Position numbers and translations under genes: made by a program
Assembly: GCA_937873495.1 (NCBI GenBank)
Contig: CALMXZ010000011.1
Location: 408,808-472,807, forward strand
Reading direction: 5' to 3'
DNA length: 64,000 bases
Source of the DNA: an uncultured Trueperaceae bacterium
GTDB taxonomy: Bacteria > Deinococcota > Deinococci > Deinococcales > Trueperaceae
Shown here: one piece after another, positions 37,971-46,767 of the stretch
How the letters are laid out: every line of letters starts with the position of its first letter
How positions within the stretch are numbered: position 1 is the stretch's first letter
The notes under the pieces: generated by a model
Databases searched by the model: none
What the model saw: only the letters and a program-made list of their open reading frames with translations
Told to the model about the DNA's origin: nothing

Positions 37971-38669
37971 CTACATCCGCTGCCAGATCAGCTCGCGCTT
38001 GGTCTCCTCGATCACCTTGGTGATGGGGATGCCGCGCGGGCACGCTTCCGTGCAGTTGTAGGCCGTGCGGCAGCGCCAGAGCCCGTTCGCGTCGTTGAGC
38101 ACGCGCAGGCGCGCGGCCGAGCCTTCGTCGCGCGAGTCGAAGATGAAGCGGTGCGCGTTGACGATGGCCGCCGGGCCGATGTAGCGCCCGTTCGTCCAGA
38201 ACACGGGGCACGAGGTCGTGCAGGCGGCGCAGAGGATGCACTTGGTCGTGTCGTCGAAGCGCGCCCGGTCTTCGACGCTCTGCAGCCGCTCCCGCGGGGG
38301 CGGTGGGTCGTCGTTGATGAAGTACGGGAGGATGGCGCGGTAGGAGTCGAAGAACGGCTCCATGTCGACGATCAGGTCCTTCAGGACCGGCAGGCCGCGC
38401 AGGGGTTCGACGGTGATCTTGTCGCCCAGGTCCTTGACCAGGATCTTGCAGGCCAGGCGGTTCATGCCGTTGATCATCATGGCGTCCGACCCGCAGATGC
38501 CGTGCGCGCAGCTCCGCCGGAACGTCAGCGAGCCGTCGAGCTCCCACTTGATCTGGTTGAGCACGTCCAGGACGCGTTCGGTTGGTGCGACGTCGAGGTT
38601 GAACTCCTGCCAGTGGGGCCTGGCGTCCTTCTCGGGATCGTAGCGGCGTACCTTCATGGAGATCTGCAT
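37971..38669 (-). CDS. sdhB: Succinate dehydrogenase iron-sulfur subunit
   Basis: Carries electrons from the flavin of SdhA to quinone in complex II. Three cluster motifs are complete: SCAHGICGSD for [2Fe-2S], CILCAACTTSCP for [4Fe-4S] and CRTAYNCTEACP for [3Fe-4S]. Length is 232 residues. The ATG at 38669 has GAGG six bases upstream and lies 8 nt after sdhA; a second in-frame ATG at 38657 is less likely. Last gene of the sdhCDAB operon. Confidence 0.97.
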   Translation of the reverse strand: MQISMKVRRYDPEKDARPHWQEFNLDVAPTERVLDVLNQIKWELDGSLTFRRSCAHGICGSDAMMINGMNRLACKILVKDLGDKITVEPLRGLPVLKDLIVDMEPFFDSYRAILPYFINDDPPPPRERLQSVEDRARFDDTTKCILCAACTTSCPVFWTNGRYIGPAAIVNAHRFIFDSRDEGSAARLRVLNDANGLWRCRTAYNCTEACPRGIPITKVIEETKRELIWQRM

Positions 38670-38677
38670 GGCCGGCC

Positions 38678-40420
38678 TCAGTAGACCCGTGGCTTCGGCT
38701 CGTAGCGGCCGAGCGTGACGGGCTTGTAGTCGATGCGTACCCCGTCGCCATCCTGGTAGACGAGGGTGTGTTTGAGCCAGGCGGCGTCGTCGCGCTCCTT
38801 GAAGTCCTCCCTGGAATGCGCGCCGCGCGACTCCGTGCGGTTGAGCGCCGCCGTGACGAGCTGCTGGGCGTTGTCGAGGAGGAAGCCGAGCTCGAGGGCC
38901 TCCAGGAGCTCCGTGTTGTAGCGCTTGCCCTTGTCGTCGACGCCGATCTGCTTGTAGCGCTCCCGGAGCCGCTCGACCTCCTCCACCTGCGTGGCGAGCG
39001 TCTCCGCCGTGCGGAACACGGAGGCGTTGTCCATCATCGTGGCCTGCAGCTCGGCGCGGATGGCCGAGACGCGCTCCTTGTGGGAGCCGTTGAGCGCGCT
39101 GTCGATGAGGCCCTTCGTGTGATCGAGCACGCCGGCGGGCAGGTCGGGGAAGCGGTCGAGCGTCTCGGCGTAGGCGCTGGCGTTGCGGCCGGCGCGGCGT
39201 CCGAACACGAGCAGGTCGCCGAGCGAGTTCGTGCCGAGGCGGTTGGCGCCGTGCAACGAGGCGCACGCGACCTCACCGGCGGCGTACAGGCCGGGGATGA
39301 TCGTGTTGGCGCCGTCGCTGATGACGTTCGTGTCGATCGTCGTCGGCACGCCGCCCATCATGTAGTGGGCGGTCGGCTGGATCGGCACCATCTCCTTGAT
39401 GGGGTCGACGCCAAGGTAGATGCGTGCGAACTCCGTGATGTCGGGCAGGCGCTCCTCGATGATGTGCGCGTCGATGTGCGTCAGGTCGAGGTGGATGTAG
39501 TCCTTGTTCGGCCCGCACCCGCGCCCTTCGCGCACTTCCAGGTACATGGCGCGCGAGACCATGTCGCGCGGCGCCAGGTCCTTGATGGTCGGGGCGTAGC
39601 GCTCCATGAAACGCTCGCCGTCCGCGTTGCGCAGGATGCCGCCCTCGCCGCGCGCGCCTTCGGTGAGGAGCACCCCGAGCTTGTAGAGCCCCGTCGGGTG
39701 GAACTGGTAGAACTCCGGGTCCTCGATGGGGATGCCGCGGCGCCACACGATGCTCGTGAGGTCGCCGGTGAGCGCGTGGGCGTTGGACGTGACCTTGAAC
39801 ATGCGCCCGTTGCCGCCCGTGGCTAGCACCGTTGCCTTCGCCTGGATGACGTGCAGGTCGCCGGTCGCGAGCTCGTACGCGACCACGCCGCGGCACTCGC
39901 CGTCGTCCAGGATGATGTCGAGGACGTGGAACTCGTTGAAGAAGTGGACCCTGTCCTTGATCGACTGCTGGAAGAGGGTCTGCAGGATCATGTGACCCGT
40001 GCGGTCGGCGGCGTAACAGGCGCGCTCGACGGGCGCCTTGCCGTGCTCGCGCGTATGGCCACCGAACTTGCGCTGCGCGATACGGCCCTCCGGCGTGCGG
40101 CTGAAGGGCAGGCCCATGTGCTCCAGCTCGTAGACGGCGTCGATGACCTCGTGCGAGAAGGCCTCCGCGACGTCCTGGTCGGTCAGGTAGTCGCCGCCCT
40201 TGACCGTGTCGAAGGCGTGCCACTCCGGGTGGTCCTCGCTGACGTTGCCGAGGGCGGCGCCGACCCCGCCCTGCGCGGCGCCCGTGTGCGAACGCGTGGG
40301 GTAGAGCTTGGTGATGACTGCGACGGATACGTTCGGGTTGTGGGCCGCGTAACGCGCGGCCATCAGGCCGGCGCCGCCGGCGCCGACCACGATGACGTCG
40401 AACTTGTGAGCCCTGATCAT
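38678..40420 (-). CDS. sdhA: Succinate dehydrogenase flavoprotein subunit
   Basis: Oxidises succinate to fumarate on covalently bound FAD in the citric acid cycle. The FAD dinucleotide motif is [21 protein letters not shown] holds the flavin-linking histidine segment, and [21 protein letters not shown] carries catalytic residues. Length is about 580 residues. The start is uncertain: ATG 40420 begins at [13 protein letters not shown], while an in-frame GTG at 40435 lies 7 nt after the sdhD stop. Strong conservation throughout. Confidence 0.96.
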   Translation of the reverse strand: MIRAHKFDVIVVGAGGAGLMAARYAAHNPNVSVAVITKLYPTRSHTGAAQGGVGAALGNVSEDHPEWHAFDTVKGGDYLTDQDVAEAFSHEVIDAVYELEHMGLPFSRTPEGRIAQRKFGGHTREHGKAPVERACYAADRTGHMILQTLFQQSIKDRVHFFNEFHVLDIILDDGECRGVVAYELATGDLHVIQAKATVLATGGNGRMFKVTSNAHALTGDLTSIVWRRGIPIEDPEFYQFHPTGLYKLGVLLTEGARGEGGILRNADGERFMERYAPTIKDLAPRDMVSRAMYLEVREGRGCGPNKDYIHLDLTHIDAHIIEERLPDITEFARIYLGVDPIKEMVPIQPTAHYMMGGVPTTIDTNVISDGANTIIPGLYAAGEVACASLHGANRLGTNSLGDLLVFGRRAGRNASAYAETLDRFPDLPAGVLDHTKGLIDSALNGSHKERVSAIRAELQATMMDNASVFRTAETLATQVEEVERLRERYKQIGVDDKGKRYNTELLEALELGFLLDNAQQLVTAALNRTESRGAHSREDFKERDDAAWLKHTLVYQDGDGVRIDYKPVTLGRYEPKPRVY

Positions 40421-40441
40421 GCCTGCTTGAGTCACCCTTCC

Positions 40442-40870
40442 CTAATGGCCGCTAGTGAGGTCGCGGATGGCGTCGCCCATCTCCCGGTACGAGAAGGCCC
40501 ACAGGGTCATGACGCCGGCCACGAAGATGCCGACGCTGACCACGATGAGCACGACCTGAACCCAGAAGCGTAGGCCGGGGCGCCTGATGTTGTCGCCGAT
40601 CACCACCCGGAGGCCGTTGACGCCGTGCAGCATGGCGAGGCCGAGCAGGAACGTGTCGAAGACCTTCACACCCGGCTTGGCAAGGCGCGTGGCCACGTAG
40701 TTGTAGTCGACGGTGGCGACGTTGATGAGGATGTTGTTGACGAACACGTGCGCGAAGACGAGGAACACCAGGAAGAGCCCGGAGACCCGCATGAACACCC
40801 ACCAGGCGAGTTCGGCGTTGTTCCGCGACCTATCGCGTGCCTCCTGCAGGTTCTTGGGACGGACGGCCAT
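40442..40870 (-). CDS. sdhD: Succinate dehydrogenase membrane anchor subunit (SdhD)
   Basis: A 142-residue membrane protein with three helices that, with SdhC, anchors complex II and forms the quinone and heme site. Histidine in FLVFAHVFVNN in the first helix and HGVNGLRVVIGD (HxxxGxR pattern) are the visible family signatures. The ATG overlaps the sdhC stop as ATGA. The subunit name rests on position between sdhC and sdhA. Confidence 0.9.
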   Translation of the reverse strand: MAVRPKNLQEARDRSRNNAELAWWVFMRVSGLFLVFLVFAHVFVNNILINVATVDYNYVATRLAKPGVKVFDTFLLGLAMLHGVNGLRVVIGDNIRRPGLRFWVQVVLIVVSVGIFVAGVMTLWAFSYREMGDAIRDLTSGH

Positions 40871-41229
40871 CAGGCGCCCCCGAAGATCTCTGGCAGGATC
40901 TTGACGAGGACCGGAACGCCGATGACGGTCGTGACCCCGAGCACCGTGTACCACATGACGCGCTGGTAGCGGATGCCCCAGGTGGTGAAGTCGAGGAGGA
41001 TGATGCGCAGCCCATTGAGTGCGTGGTACACGACCGCGGCGATGACCATCACGAGCCCGATCCTGAAGGGCCACTGGTGATAGAACATCAGGAAGGCGTT
41101 GAAGGGCCCGTCGGGTCCGTACATGACCAGCGAGATGTCGAACACGTGCAGCAGCAGGTAGAGGACCAACGCCACGCCGGTGATCCGGTGCAGGAAGTAG
41201 GCCCACTGACCCTCGCGACCTCGGTACAT
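40870..41229 (-). CDS. sdhC: Succinate dehydrogenase cytochrome b556 subunit (SdhC)
   Basis: A 119-residue three-helix membrane subunit. It has the SdhC start (EGQWAYFLHRITGVALVLYLLLH) with the heme-ligand histidine in YLLLHVFDIS, and HALNGLRIILLD near residue 70. The ATG has GGAGG seven bases upstream. First gene of sdhCDAB. A TACAAT box on the minus strand at 41280-41285 could be its -10. Confidence 0.93.
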   Translation of the reverse strand: MYRGREGQWAYFLHRITGVALVLYLLLHVFDISLVMYGPDGPFNAFLMFYHQWPFRIGLVMVIAAVVYHALNGLRIILLDFTTWGIRYQRVMWYTVLGVTTVIGVPVLVKILPEIFGGA

Positions 41230-41279
41230 GAATCAACCTCCGTGGGCGGCCGTCGGCGGCGCCCCGCCTTATCATGAGG

Positions 41280-41285
41280 ATTGTA
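41280..41285 (-). promoter_or_regulatory. Candidate -10 box (TACAAT) of the sdhCDAB operon
   Basis: TACAAT lies about 50 nt before the sdhC ATG, leaving a leader that contains the GGAGG ribosome binding site. Its -35 is weak. Confidence 0.4.
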
Positions 41286-41355
41286 TCACCGCACCTGGAC
41301 GCGGTCCTGCCGCCCCCAGCGCTGTGAACGACACTCGGGCACCGACCCGTACTGG

Positions 41356-41361
41356 TATGGT
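41356..41361 (+). promoter_or_regulatory. -10 box (TATGGT) of the HAD phosphatase gene
   Basis: TATGGT ends 9 nt before the GTG at 41371; near-leaderless arrangement. Confidence 0.35.
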
Positions 41362-41370
41362 CGTGGCGTT

Positions 41371-42144
41371 GTGTTGCTAGCTTTCGATCTCGACAAGACC
41401 CTCGTCACCGACGACTACCGGCTGCCGGAGGAGACGTTGGCCGCCGTGCAGGCCGCGCGGCGACGCGGCCACATCGTCACCGTCCTGACGGGGCGACCCC
41501 TACGCTCCGCGAAGGCCTTCCTCGACCTCCTGGGGATCGAGGTGCCGCACGCCGTCAACCACGGCTCCTACGTGCGCGACCGCGAGGGTGGGGTCCTGCG
41601 CCGCATGCGCCTGGCCACCGGTCAGGTCGACGACCTCCTCGAGGAGCACCTCGACGACACCACGGTGGAGTTCTCGTGCGTGGTGGACGACGTGCTGTAC
41701 GTCCGCGACCCCAGGAACGAGCGCTGGGACTGGGTGCACGCGGAGAGCCGCGCCATCACGCGCTTCCAGGTAGGCCTCGGCCTCGCGGCCGACAAGGTCG
41801 TGTTCCACGGCGCCACGCGCACGCCTGCGCTCGACGGCTGGGTGGCGCGCCGCCACCCCGAGCTGCTGCGTTACCTCTGGGGCGACGGCTACCTCGAGAT
41901 CGTCCCGCCGGGCGGTGACAAGGGGAGCGCCCTCGAGTACATCGCCGGGCTCCTCGGCGTGCCGCGCGACCAGGTCGTAGCGTTCGGAGACGGCCTCAAC
42001 GACGTGACCATGCTCGGTTGGGCGGGGCACGCCGTCGCGGTGGGGCCGGACGTCCACCCGGACGCGCTGGCGGCCGCCGACGAGCACGTCGACTCGCCGG
42101 AGCTGGGCGGCGTCGCGGCGTGGCTGGAGCGCAACGCGCTGTAA
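41371..42144 (+). CDS. Cof-type HAD-IIB family phosphatase
   Basis: A haloacid dehalogenase-like phosphatase of 257 residues, probably acting on sugar or nucleotide phosphates. Motif I is AFDLDKTLV at the N-terminus, motif II VLTGRPLRSAK near residue 40, motif III GGDKGSALEYI near 184 and motif IV VAFGDGLNDVTMLGWAG near 206. The large alpha/beta cap (about 80-180) places it in subclass IIB. The GTG at 41371 begins motif I almost at once, so the 30 codons in frame upstream are rejected. Confidence 0.9.
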   Translation: MLLAFDLDKTLVTDDYRLPEETLAAVQAARRRGHIVTVLTGRPLRSAKAFLDLLGIEVPHAVNHGSYVRDREGGVLRRMRLATGQVDDLLEEHLDDTTVEFSCVVDDVLYVRDPRNERWDWVHAESRAITRFQVGLGLAADKVVFHGATRTPALDGWVARRHPELLRYLWGDGYLEIVPPGGDKGSALEYIAGLLGVPRDQVVAFGDGLNDVTMLGWAGHAVAVGPDVHPDALAAADEHVDSPELGGVAAWLERNAL

Positions 42145-42241
42145 GCCCCTCCCCCGCTCACTCCACCTGCGGCGCGCGCCGAGCCGGCTCGGGCCCCCGC
42201 GCCAAGGAGCGACGAAAGCGTCCAGGCCAGGCGCGGCCGAC

Positions 42242-42859
42242 CTAACGCGCGATCGCCTGCAAGAACTCCTGCCGCGTGCGCGCGTCGTCGTGGAAGGTGC
42301 CGCGCATGACGCTCGTCAACGTGGTGGAGCCTTGCTTCTGCACGCCGCGCATCATCATGCAGAGGTGACTCGCCTCCGACACGACTGCCAGCCCGTGAGG
42401 CTGGAGGACCTCGACGAGCGCGTCGGCGACCTGCGCCGTTAGCCGCTCCTGGAGCTGGAGGCGGCGCGCGAAGACGTCGACCACCCGCGCGAACTTCGAC
42501 AGCCCGAGCACCCTCTCGTCAGGGATGTAGCCGATGTGAATGCTGCCGAAGAAGGGGAGCAGGTGGTGCTCGCACAGCGAGTAGAACTCGATGCCCTTGA
42601 TCACGACCATCTCGGGGCCCTCGGCGGCGAAGAGGGCGTCGTTGACCACCTCCCGCACGTCGAGGCCGTAGCCGGACGTCAGGTAGCGCATCGAGCGGGA
42701 GACGCGCTCGGGCGTCTTCACCAGGCCCTCCCGCCCGACGTCCTCGCCCAACCCGCTGATGAGTTCAGCCACCAGGCCGGCCAGCGGGGCGTCGCCGCCC
42801 TCGTCGAACTCGAGCGGCTCGATGGCCGCGGACATCGGGCCACGCTGCTTGGTGGTCAA
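42242..42859 (-). CDS. folE: GTP cyclohydrolase I
   Basis: Converts GTP to dihydroneopterin triphosphate, the entry to folate synthesis. The zinc ligands are visible in [14 protein letters not shown] and [10 protein letters not shown], and the catalytic segment [21 protein letters not shown] is intact. I choose TTG 42859, which has AAGGAGG seven bases upstream, giving 205 residues. ATG 42835 lacks a ribosome binding site but is the alternative. The frame stays open far upstream without similarity. Divergent from the alanyl-tRNA editing gene. Confidence 0.93.
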   Translation of the reverse strand: MTTKQRGPMSAAIEPLEFDEGGDAPLAGLVAELISGLGEDVGREGLVKTPERVSRSMRYLTSGYGLDVREVVNDALFAAEGPEMVVIKGIEFYSLCEHHLLPFFGSIHIGYIPDERVLGLSKFARVVDVFARRLQLQERLTAQVADALVEVLQPHGLAVVSEASHLCMMMRGVQKQGSTTLTSVMRGTFHDDARTRQEFLQAIAR

Positions 42860-42919
42860 GACACCGCCTCCTTGGCAGGGCATGCTACCGGACGCGTGTC
42901 GCTCAGACGCGACCGGCGC

Positions 42920-42925
42920 TACACT
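42920..42925 (+). promoter_or_regulatory. -10 box (TACACT) of the alanyl-tRNA editing gene
   Basis: TACACT ends 6 nt before the GTG at 42932; leaderless start predicted. Confidence 0.55.
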
Positions 42926-42931
42926 CTCCAC

Positions 42932-44155
42932 GTGCGCCTCGACCGTTACGACAGCTACCTGACCACTTTCCACACGCGCGTCACGGCGACCGCGACCGAC
43001 CAGCGCGGCACCTGGGTGCGCCTGGAGCGCAGCGCCTTCTACCCCACCGCCGGCGGGCAGCCGCACGACGTCGGCACCCTCGGCTCGGAGCGCGGCGTCT
43101 TCGAGGTGCAGGACGTCCAGACGCGCGCCGGCGACGACGACGTGTGGCACCTGCTCGGCGGCCGGGGCGACCACGGCGCGAACGAGGTGGCCGTCGGGGA
43201 GAGCGTCGTCGGCAAGATCGACTGGCCGCGGCGGTGGCGCAACATGCAGCGTCATAGCGCCCAGCACGTCTTGTCGCAAGCGCTGGTGCGGGTCTCGCCA
43301 GCGTTCGGCACGCTGTCGGTGAGCATGCGCGGCCCGGACTGCACCATCGACGTCGGAGGGGAGCTCGGCGAGGACGACCTCCTCGCCGCCGAGAGCGCGG
43401 CGAACGACGCCGCGCGGCAGAACCACCCCATCACGGCGTTCGAGGTCGACGACTCGCGCCTTGGCGAGTACGCGTTGCGGCGGCCGGCGAAGGTGGCCGG
43501 GCTGGTGCGGCTCGTCGCCATCGGGCATTACGACGTCGTGGCTTGTGGCGGCACGCACTTGCGCTCGTCCGCCGAGGTCCTGCCCATCAAGGTCGTCGGC
43601 TCCGAGCGCGTGCGCGGCGGCGACACGCGCATAACGTTCCGCGCCGGTGAGGAGGCCGTGGCCGACTACCGCGCCAAGCACGCGGCCGCCGAAGCCCTCG
43701 GGCGGGCGTTCAGCGCCCCGGTGCAGGAGCTGGCGGAACGCGGGGTGCGGCTCAAGGAGGAGTTGGCCGCCGCCGATCGCCAGGCCGCCAAGTGGCGCGG
43801 TCGCCTGGCCGCCGCCTACCTCGAGCGGCTCGTGGCCGAGGCGCGGGGCGGCGTCGTGAGCGCCGTGCTCGAAGGCGAGGACGCCGCGCTCGTCCCCGAC
43901 CTCGTCGAGGCCTGCCAGGCGCTGCCGCGCACGGTCAGCCTGCTGGCGGGCGCAGCGGACGGCGGAGCCCGCCTCGCCTTCGTGGCCGGTCCAGACGCCG
44001 ACCTGGACGTCAGGCCCGTGCTGCAGGCCGCGCTGGCGAGCCTGGGTGGACGCGGTGGCGGCCGGCCGGACCGCGCCCAGGGCGCGGCCGAGGCCTCGCC
44101 CGCCGCCGTGCGCGACGTGCTCGCGCGCACGCTCGCGACGCTGACCAGCCGGTAG
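42932..44155 (+). CDS. Alanyl-tRNA editing protein (AlaX-L type, with DHHA1 domain)
   Basis: A free-standing trans-editing protein that hydrolyses Ser- or Gly-tRNA(Ala). It has 407 residues. The N-terminal AlaRS-II-like beta barrel contains [12 protein letters not shown]. The zinc-binding editing site follows, with HSAQHVLSQ and [10 protein letters not shown] coiled segment (about 245-285) and a C-terminal DHHA1-like domain make it the long AlaX form. The GTG at 42932 is 6 nt after TACACT and starts the conserved domain; the frame is open further upstream inside folE without similarity. Confidence 0.92.
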   Translation: MRLDRYDSYLTTFHTRVTATATDQRGTWVRLERSAFYPTAGGQPHDVGTLGSERGVFEVQDVQTRAGDDDVWHLLGGRGDHGANEVAVGESVVGKIDWPRRWRNMQRHSAQHVLSQALVRVSPAFGTLSVSMRGPDCTIDVGGELGEDDLLAAESAANDAARQNHPITAFEVDDSRLGEYALRRPAKVAGLVRLVAIGHYDVVACGGTHLRSSAEVLPIKVVGSERVRGGDTRITFRAGEEAVADYRAKHAAAEALGRAFSAPVQELAERGVRLKEELAAADRQAAKWRGRLAAAYLERLVAEARGGVVSAVLEGEDAALVPDLVEACQALPRTVSLLAGAADGGARLAFVAGPDADLDVRPVLQAALASLGGRGGGRPDRAQGAAEASPAAVRDVLARTLATLTSR

Positions 44156-44176
44156 GCTGGGGTCAGGAGGTTTCGT

Positions 44177-44674
44177 ATGCCTACCGCAACCAAGAGCCGT
44201 CTCATCGACGTCAAGATCGACATCCCGAAGGGCGACCGCGAGAACCTCGTAGCCATCCTCAACCAGCAGTTGGCCGACACGCTCGACCTCTACAGCCAGA
44301 TCAAGCAGGCGCACTGGAACGTCAAGGGTCTCGGCTTCCAGCAAGTGCACCTGCTCTTCGACGAGCAGGCTGAGGTCTTCGAGGGCTTCGCCGACATGCT
44401 CGCCGAGCGCGTAGCGCTCCTGGGCGGCGTGGCGCTCGGCACCGTGCGCATGGCGGCGGCGGCGACGCGGCTGCCCGAGTTCCCGGCCGACGAGCATGCC
44501 GTGCCCGTCTTCCTCGGGCTGGTCCGCGACCGCGTGGCGGCCTATGCCAAGAGCAACAGGGCGGCCATCGCGGCCGTGGCGAAGATCGACGAACCGACCA
44601 CCGAGGACCTCCTCACCGAGGTCTCGCGCGGCACCGACCAGCAGCTCTACTTCCTGGAGTCTCATCTGTACTGA
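44177..44674 (+). CDS. dps: Dps-family DNA-binding ferritin-like protein
   Basis: A 12-subunit mini-ferritin that oxidises and stores iron and protects DNA. The ferroxidase residues are in QAHWNVKG and [21 protein letters not shown]. Length is 165. The N-terminal tail has a few basic residues ([11 protein letters not shown]). GGAGG lies six bases before the ATG. It follows the alanyl-tRNA editing gene by 21 nt. Deinococcus carries two Dps proteins; a second is not in this window. Confidence 0.95.
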   Translation: MPTATKSRLIDVKIDIPKGDRENLVAILNQQLADTLDLYSQIKQAHWNVKGLGFQQVHLLFDEQAEVFEGFADMLAERVALLGGVALGTVRMAAAATRLPEFPADEHAVPVFLGLVRDRVAAYAKSNRAAIAAVAKIDEPTTEDLLTEVSRGTDQQLYFLESHLY

Positions 44675-44746
44675 CCGCGGCCGCGCCGACCGCACCGGCA
44701 CCGTTCGCTACCTGGGTTCGGGAGGGATGCTCTGGCCGGCGTCCTT

Positions 44747-44765
44747 CCCGGACGAGGAGTCCGGG
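44747..44765. terminator. Small hairpin between dps and the BFN gene
   Basis: A 7-bp perfect stem (44747-44753 with 44759-44765), 5-nt loop, between convergent genes, followed by no T-run. Confidence 0.35.
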
Positions 44766-44779
44766 CCCAGATGTTCGCC

Positions 44780-45208
44780 CTAGGCTTTCGCGCCGCCCGA
44801 GTCCGTGAGGTCGTCGTCGCGCATGGCGGCCTCCTCGATGACGCTCTCGGCCACGAAGATGGGCGCGCCTGAGCGGACCGCGAGGGCCATGGCGTCCGAC
44901 GGCCTGGCGTCGACCTCGAAGCTCACGCCGGAGCGCGCGAGCACGAGGGAGGCGAAGAACACGCCGTCCTTCAGGTCCGTGATCTCGACGCGCTCGATGG
45001 TCGCGCCGAACAGCTCCAGTACCGACATGACGAGGTCGTGGGTGAGCGGCCTGTCGGGGCGCTCGCTACCGCGGCCGGCCGCGATGCTGATGGCCTGCGC
45101 CGAATCGATGCTGATGGGCAGCACCTCGCCGCCGGGCGCCCGCAGGAGCGCGAGGAACTGGTTCTCGTCGCCGGAGACGGCGATGCCCTCGAGTTCTATG
45201 CGCACCAC
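44780..45208 (-). CDS. Bifunctional nuclease (BFN) domain protein, DUF151
   Basis: A 142-residue protein of the DUF151/BFN family, whose plant members degrade RNA and DNA; the bacterial role is not established. Hallmarks are LPISIDSAQAISI near residue 40 and VSFEVDARPSDAMALAVRSGAPIFVAE near 94. GTG 45208 is 6 nt after TATGAT, so it is taken as a leaderless start rather than the upstream in-frame ATG at 45241. It is divergent from gatB. Confidence 0.9.
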   Translation of the reverse strand: MVRIELEGIAVSGDENQFLALLRAPGGEVLPISIDSAQAISIAAGRGSERPDRPLTHDLVMSVLELFGATIERVEITDLKDGVFFASLVLARSGVSFEVDARPSDAMALAVRSGAPIFVAESVIEEAAMRDDDLTDSGGAKA

Positions 45209-45214
45209 GGGGCA

Positions 45215-45220
45215 ATCATA
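45215..45220 (-). promoter_or_regulatory. -10 box (TATGAT) of the BFN gene
   Basis: TATGAT ends 6 nt before the GTG at 45208. It lies only 16 nt from the gatB -10 on the other strand. Confidence 0.5.
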
Positions 45221-45236
45221 GCCCGACTCGCCCTGA

Positions 45237-45242
45237 TACACT
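45237..45242 (+). promoter_or_regulatory. -10 box (TACACT) of gatB
   Basis: TACACT ends 8 nt before the ATG at 45251. The divergent BFN promoter overlaps this region. Confidence 0.55.
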
Positions 45243-45250
45243 CGCTAGGC

Positions 45251-46678
45251 ATGTTCGAGCCGGTCATCGGCCTTGAGGTACACCTCGCGCTGCGCACGAC
45301 GAGCAAGCTCTTCTGCGGCTGCTCGGCGGAAGGCTTCGGCGCTTCCCCCAACGAGAACGTCTGCCCGGTCTGCCTCGGCCTACCAGGCACCTTGCCGGTC
45401 GTCAACGAGCGGGCGGTCGAACTCGCGCTGCGCTTCGCCGTGGCCCTCGGCTGCGAGGTCCCGAGCACGACCTACTTCCACCGCAAGCACTACTTCTACC
45501 CCGACGCGCCGAAGAACTACCAGACGAGCCAAGGCGACGTGCCCATCGGGCAGCACGGTCGGGTCTCGCTGCCGAGCGGCAAGCGCGTCGGCATCACCCG
45601 CTGCCACCTGGAGGAGGACGCCGGGCGCCTCGTCCACCCCGCTTACGCCGATCACTCGCTCGTCGACCTCAACCGCGCCGGCGCGCCGCTGGTGGAGATG
45701 GTGACGGAGCCGGACATCCGCTCGGCGGAGGAGGCGCGGGAGTTCCTCGCCGAGATCAGGGCCATCGCCCAGGCGCTCGGGGTGTCGGACGCGGCCCCGG
45801 AAGAGGGCAAGATGCGCGCCGACGTCAACGTGTCCGTGCGCCTGCCCGGTGAGCCGTTCGGCACCAAGGTCGAGGTCAAGAACCTCAACTCCTTCAAGAG
45901 CGTCGCGGCGGCCCTCACCTTCGAGGCGAAACGCCAGGCACAGCTCCTCGAGGGTGGGCGCCGGGTCGTCCAGGAGACGCGCGGGTGGAACGAGGGCGGC
46001 CAGCGCACCTACCCGCTGCGCTCCAAGGAGACGGCGGCCGATTACCGCTACCTACGCGACCCGGACATCCCCGCGGTCGCCATCCCGGACGAGCGCAAGC
46101 GCGCGGTGCAGGCCAGCATGCCGGAGCTCCCGCAGGCCCGCCTCGGGCGTTACCGCGCGGCAGGCGTGCGAGGAACCGAGGCCGCCCAGATCGCCTACGA
46201 CCACGCCGTGGCCCTGCTGTTCGACGCGACCGTGGCCGCCTACGCCGGCCCGGCGCAGAACGTGGCGAACTGGTTGACGGGCGAGGTTGCCGGGCGCGCG
46301 AACGCGCTCGGGGTGAGCGCCGCAGACACCAAGCTGACGCCAACGGCGCTCGCGCGCCTCGTCGAGCTGGTCGACGCCGGCTCGCTCTCCGCCACCGCCG
46401 CCAAGGACCTCGTGCCCGACCTGCTGCAGGGCGCCGACCCCGCCGCCCTGGTCGCCAGTCGCGGCCTCGATCAGGTCAGCGACGCGGCAGCCATCGAAAC
46501 CCTCGTCACGGTGGTCATGGAGGCCAACCCGGAGCTGGTCGAACGCGTCAGGGCCAACCCCAAGGCGATCAACGCACTGCTCGGGAAGGTCATGGCGGCC
46601 AGCCAGGGGAAGGCCAACCCCGACCTGGCGCGCCGGTCATTGGCAGGGCGCCTCGCGCTGGAAGAGCCGCCAGGCTGA
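45251..46678 (+). CDS. gatB: Aspartyl/glutamyl-tRNA amidotransferase subunit B
   Basis: Binds mischarged Glu-tRNA(Gln) or Asp-tRNA(Asn), activates it with ATP and uses ammonia from GatA. The opening FEPVIGLEVHLALRT, the zinc cysteines FCGC and CPVC, and YPDAPKNYQTSQ identify it. A C-terminal tail domain (about 325-475, YqeY/GatB type) is complete. Length is 475. The ATG follows TACACT by 8 nt. It is 9 kb from gatA and on the opposite strand. Confidence 0.96.
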   Translation: MFEPVIGLEVHLALRTTSKLFCGCSAEGFGASPNENVCPVCLGLPGTLPVVNERAVELALRFAVALGCEVPSTTYFHRKHYFYPDAPKNYQTSQGDVPIGQHGRVSLPSGKRVGITRCHLEEDAGRLVHPAYADHSLVDLNRAGAPLVEMVTEPDIRSAEEAREFLAEIRAIAQALGVSDAAPEEGKMRADVNVSVRLPGEPFGTKVEVKNLNSFKSVAAALTFEAKRQAQLLEGGRRVVQETRGWNEGGQRTYPLRSKETAADYRYLRDPDIPAVAIPDERKRAVQASMPELPQARLGRYRAAGVRGTEAAQIAYDHAVALLFDATVAAYAGPAQNVANWLTGEVAGRANALGVSAADTKLTPTALARLVELVDAGSLSATAAKDLVPDLLQGADPAALVASRGLDQVSDAAAIETLVTVVMEANPELVERVRANPKAINALLGKVMAASQGKANPDLARRSLAGRLALEEPPG

Positions 46679-46697
46679 GGTAGTGCTGATGAGGTCG

Positions 46698-46733
46698 GGC
46701 AGTCGCCCCGAGGATCTCCTCGGGGCGACTGCC
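46698..46733. terminator. Strong bidirectional hairpin between gatB and the collagen-like gene
   Basis: A perfect 16-bp stem (46698-46713 with 46718-46733) with loop ATCT, between convergent genes. No T-run follows on either side. Confidence 0.75.
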
Positions 46734-46767
46734 GTAACGGAAACTTCGGTCGATGCGTTTGCGGGGT

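Noticed and set aside
28216-41350. 15-mer TCGGGCACCGACCCG shared upstream of lspA and the HAD gene
   Set aside because: A 15-base match is expected by chance in a GC-rich 64-kb sequence; no further copies seen.
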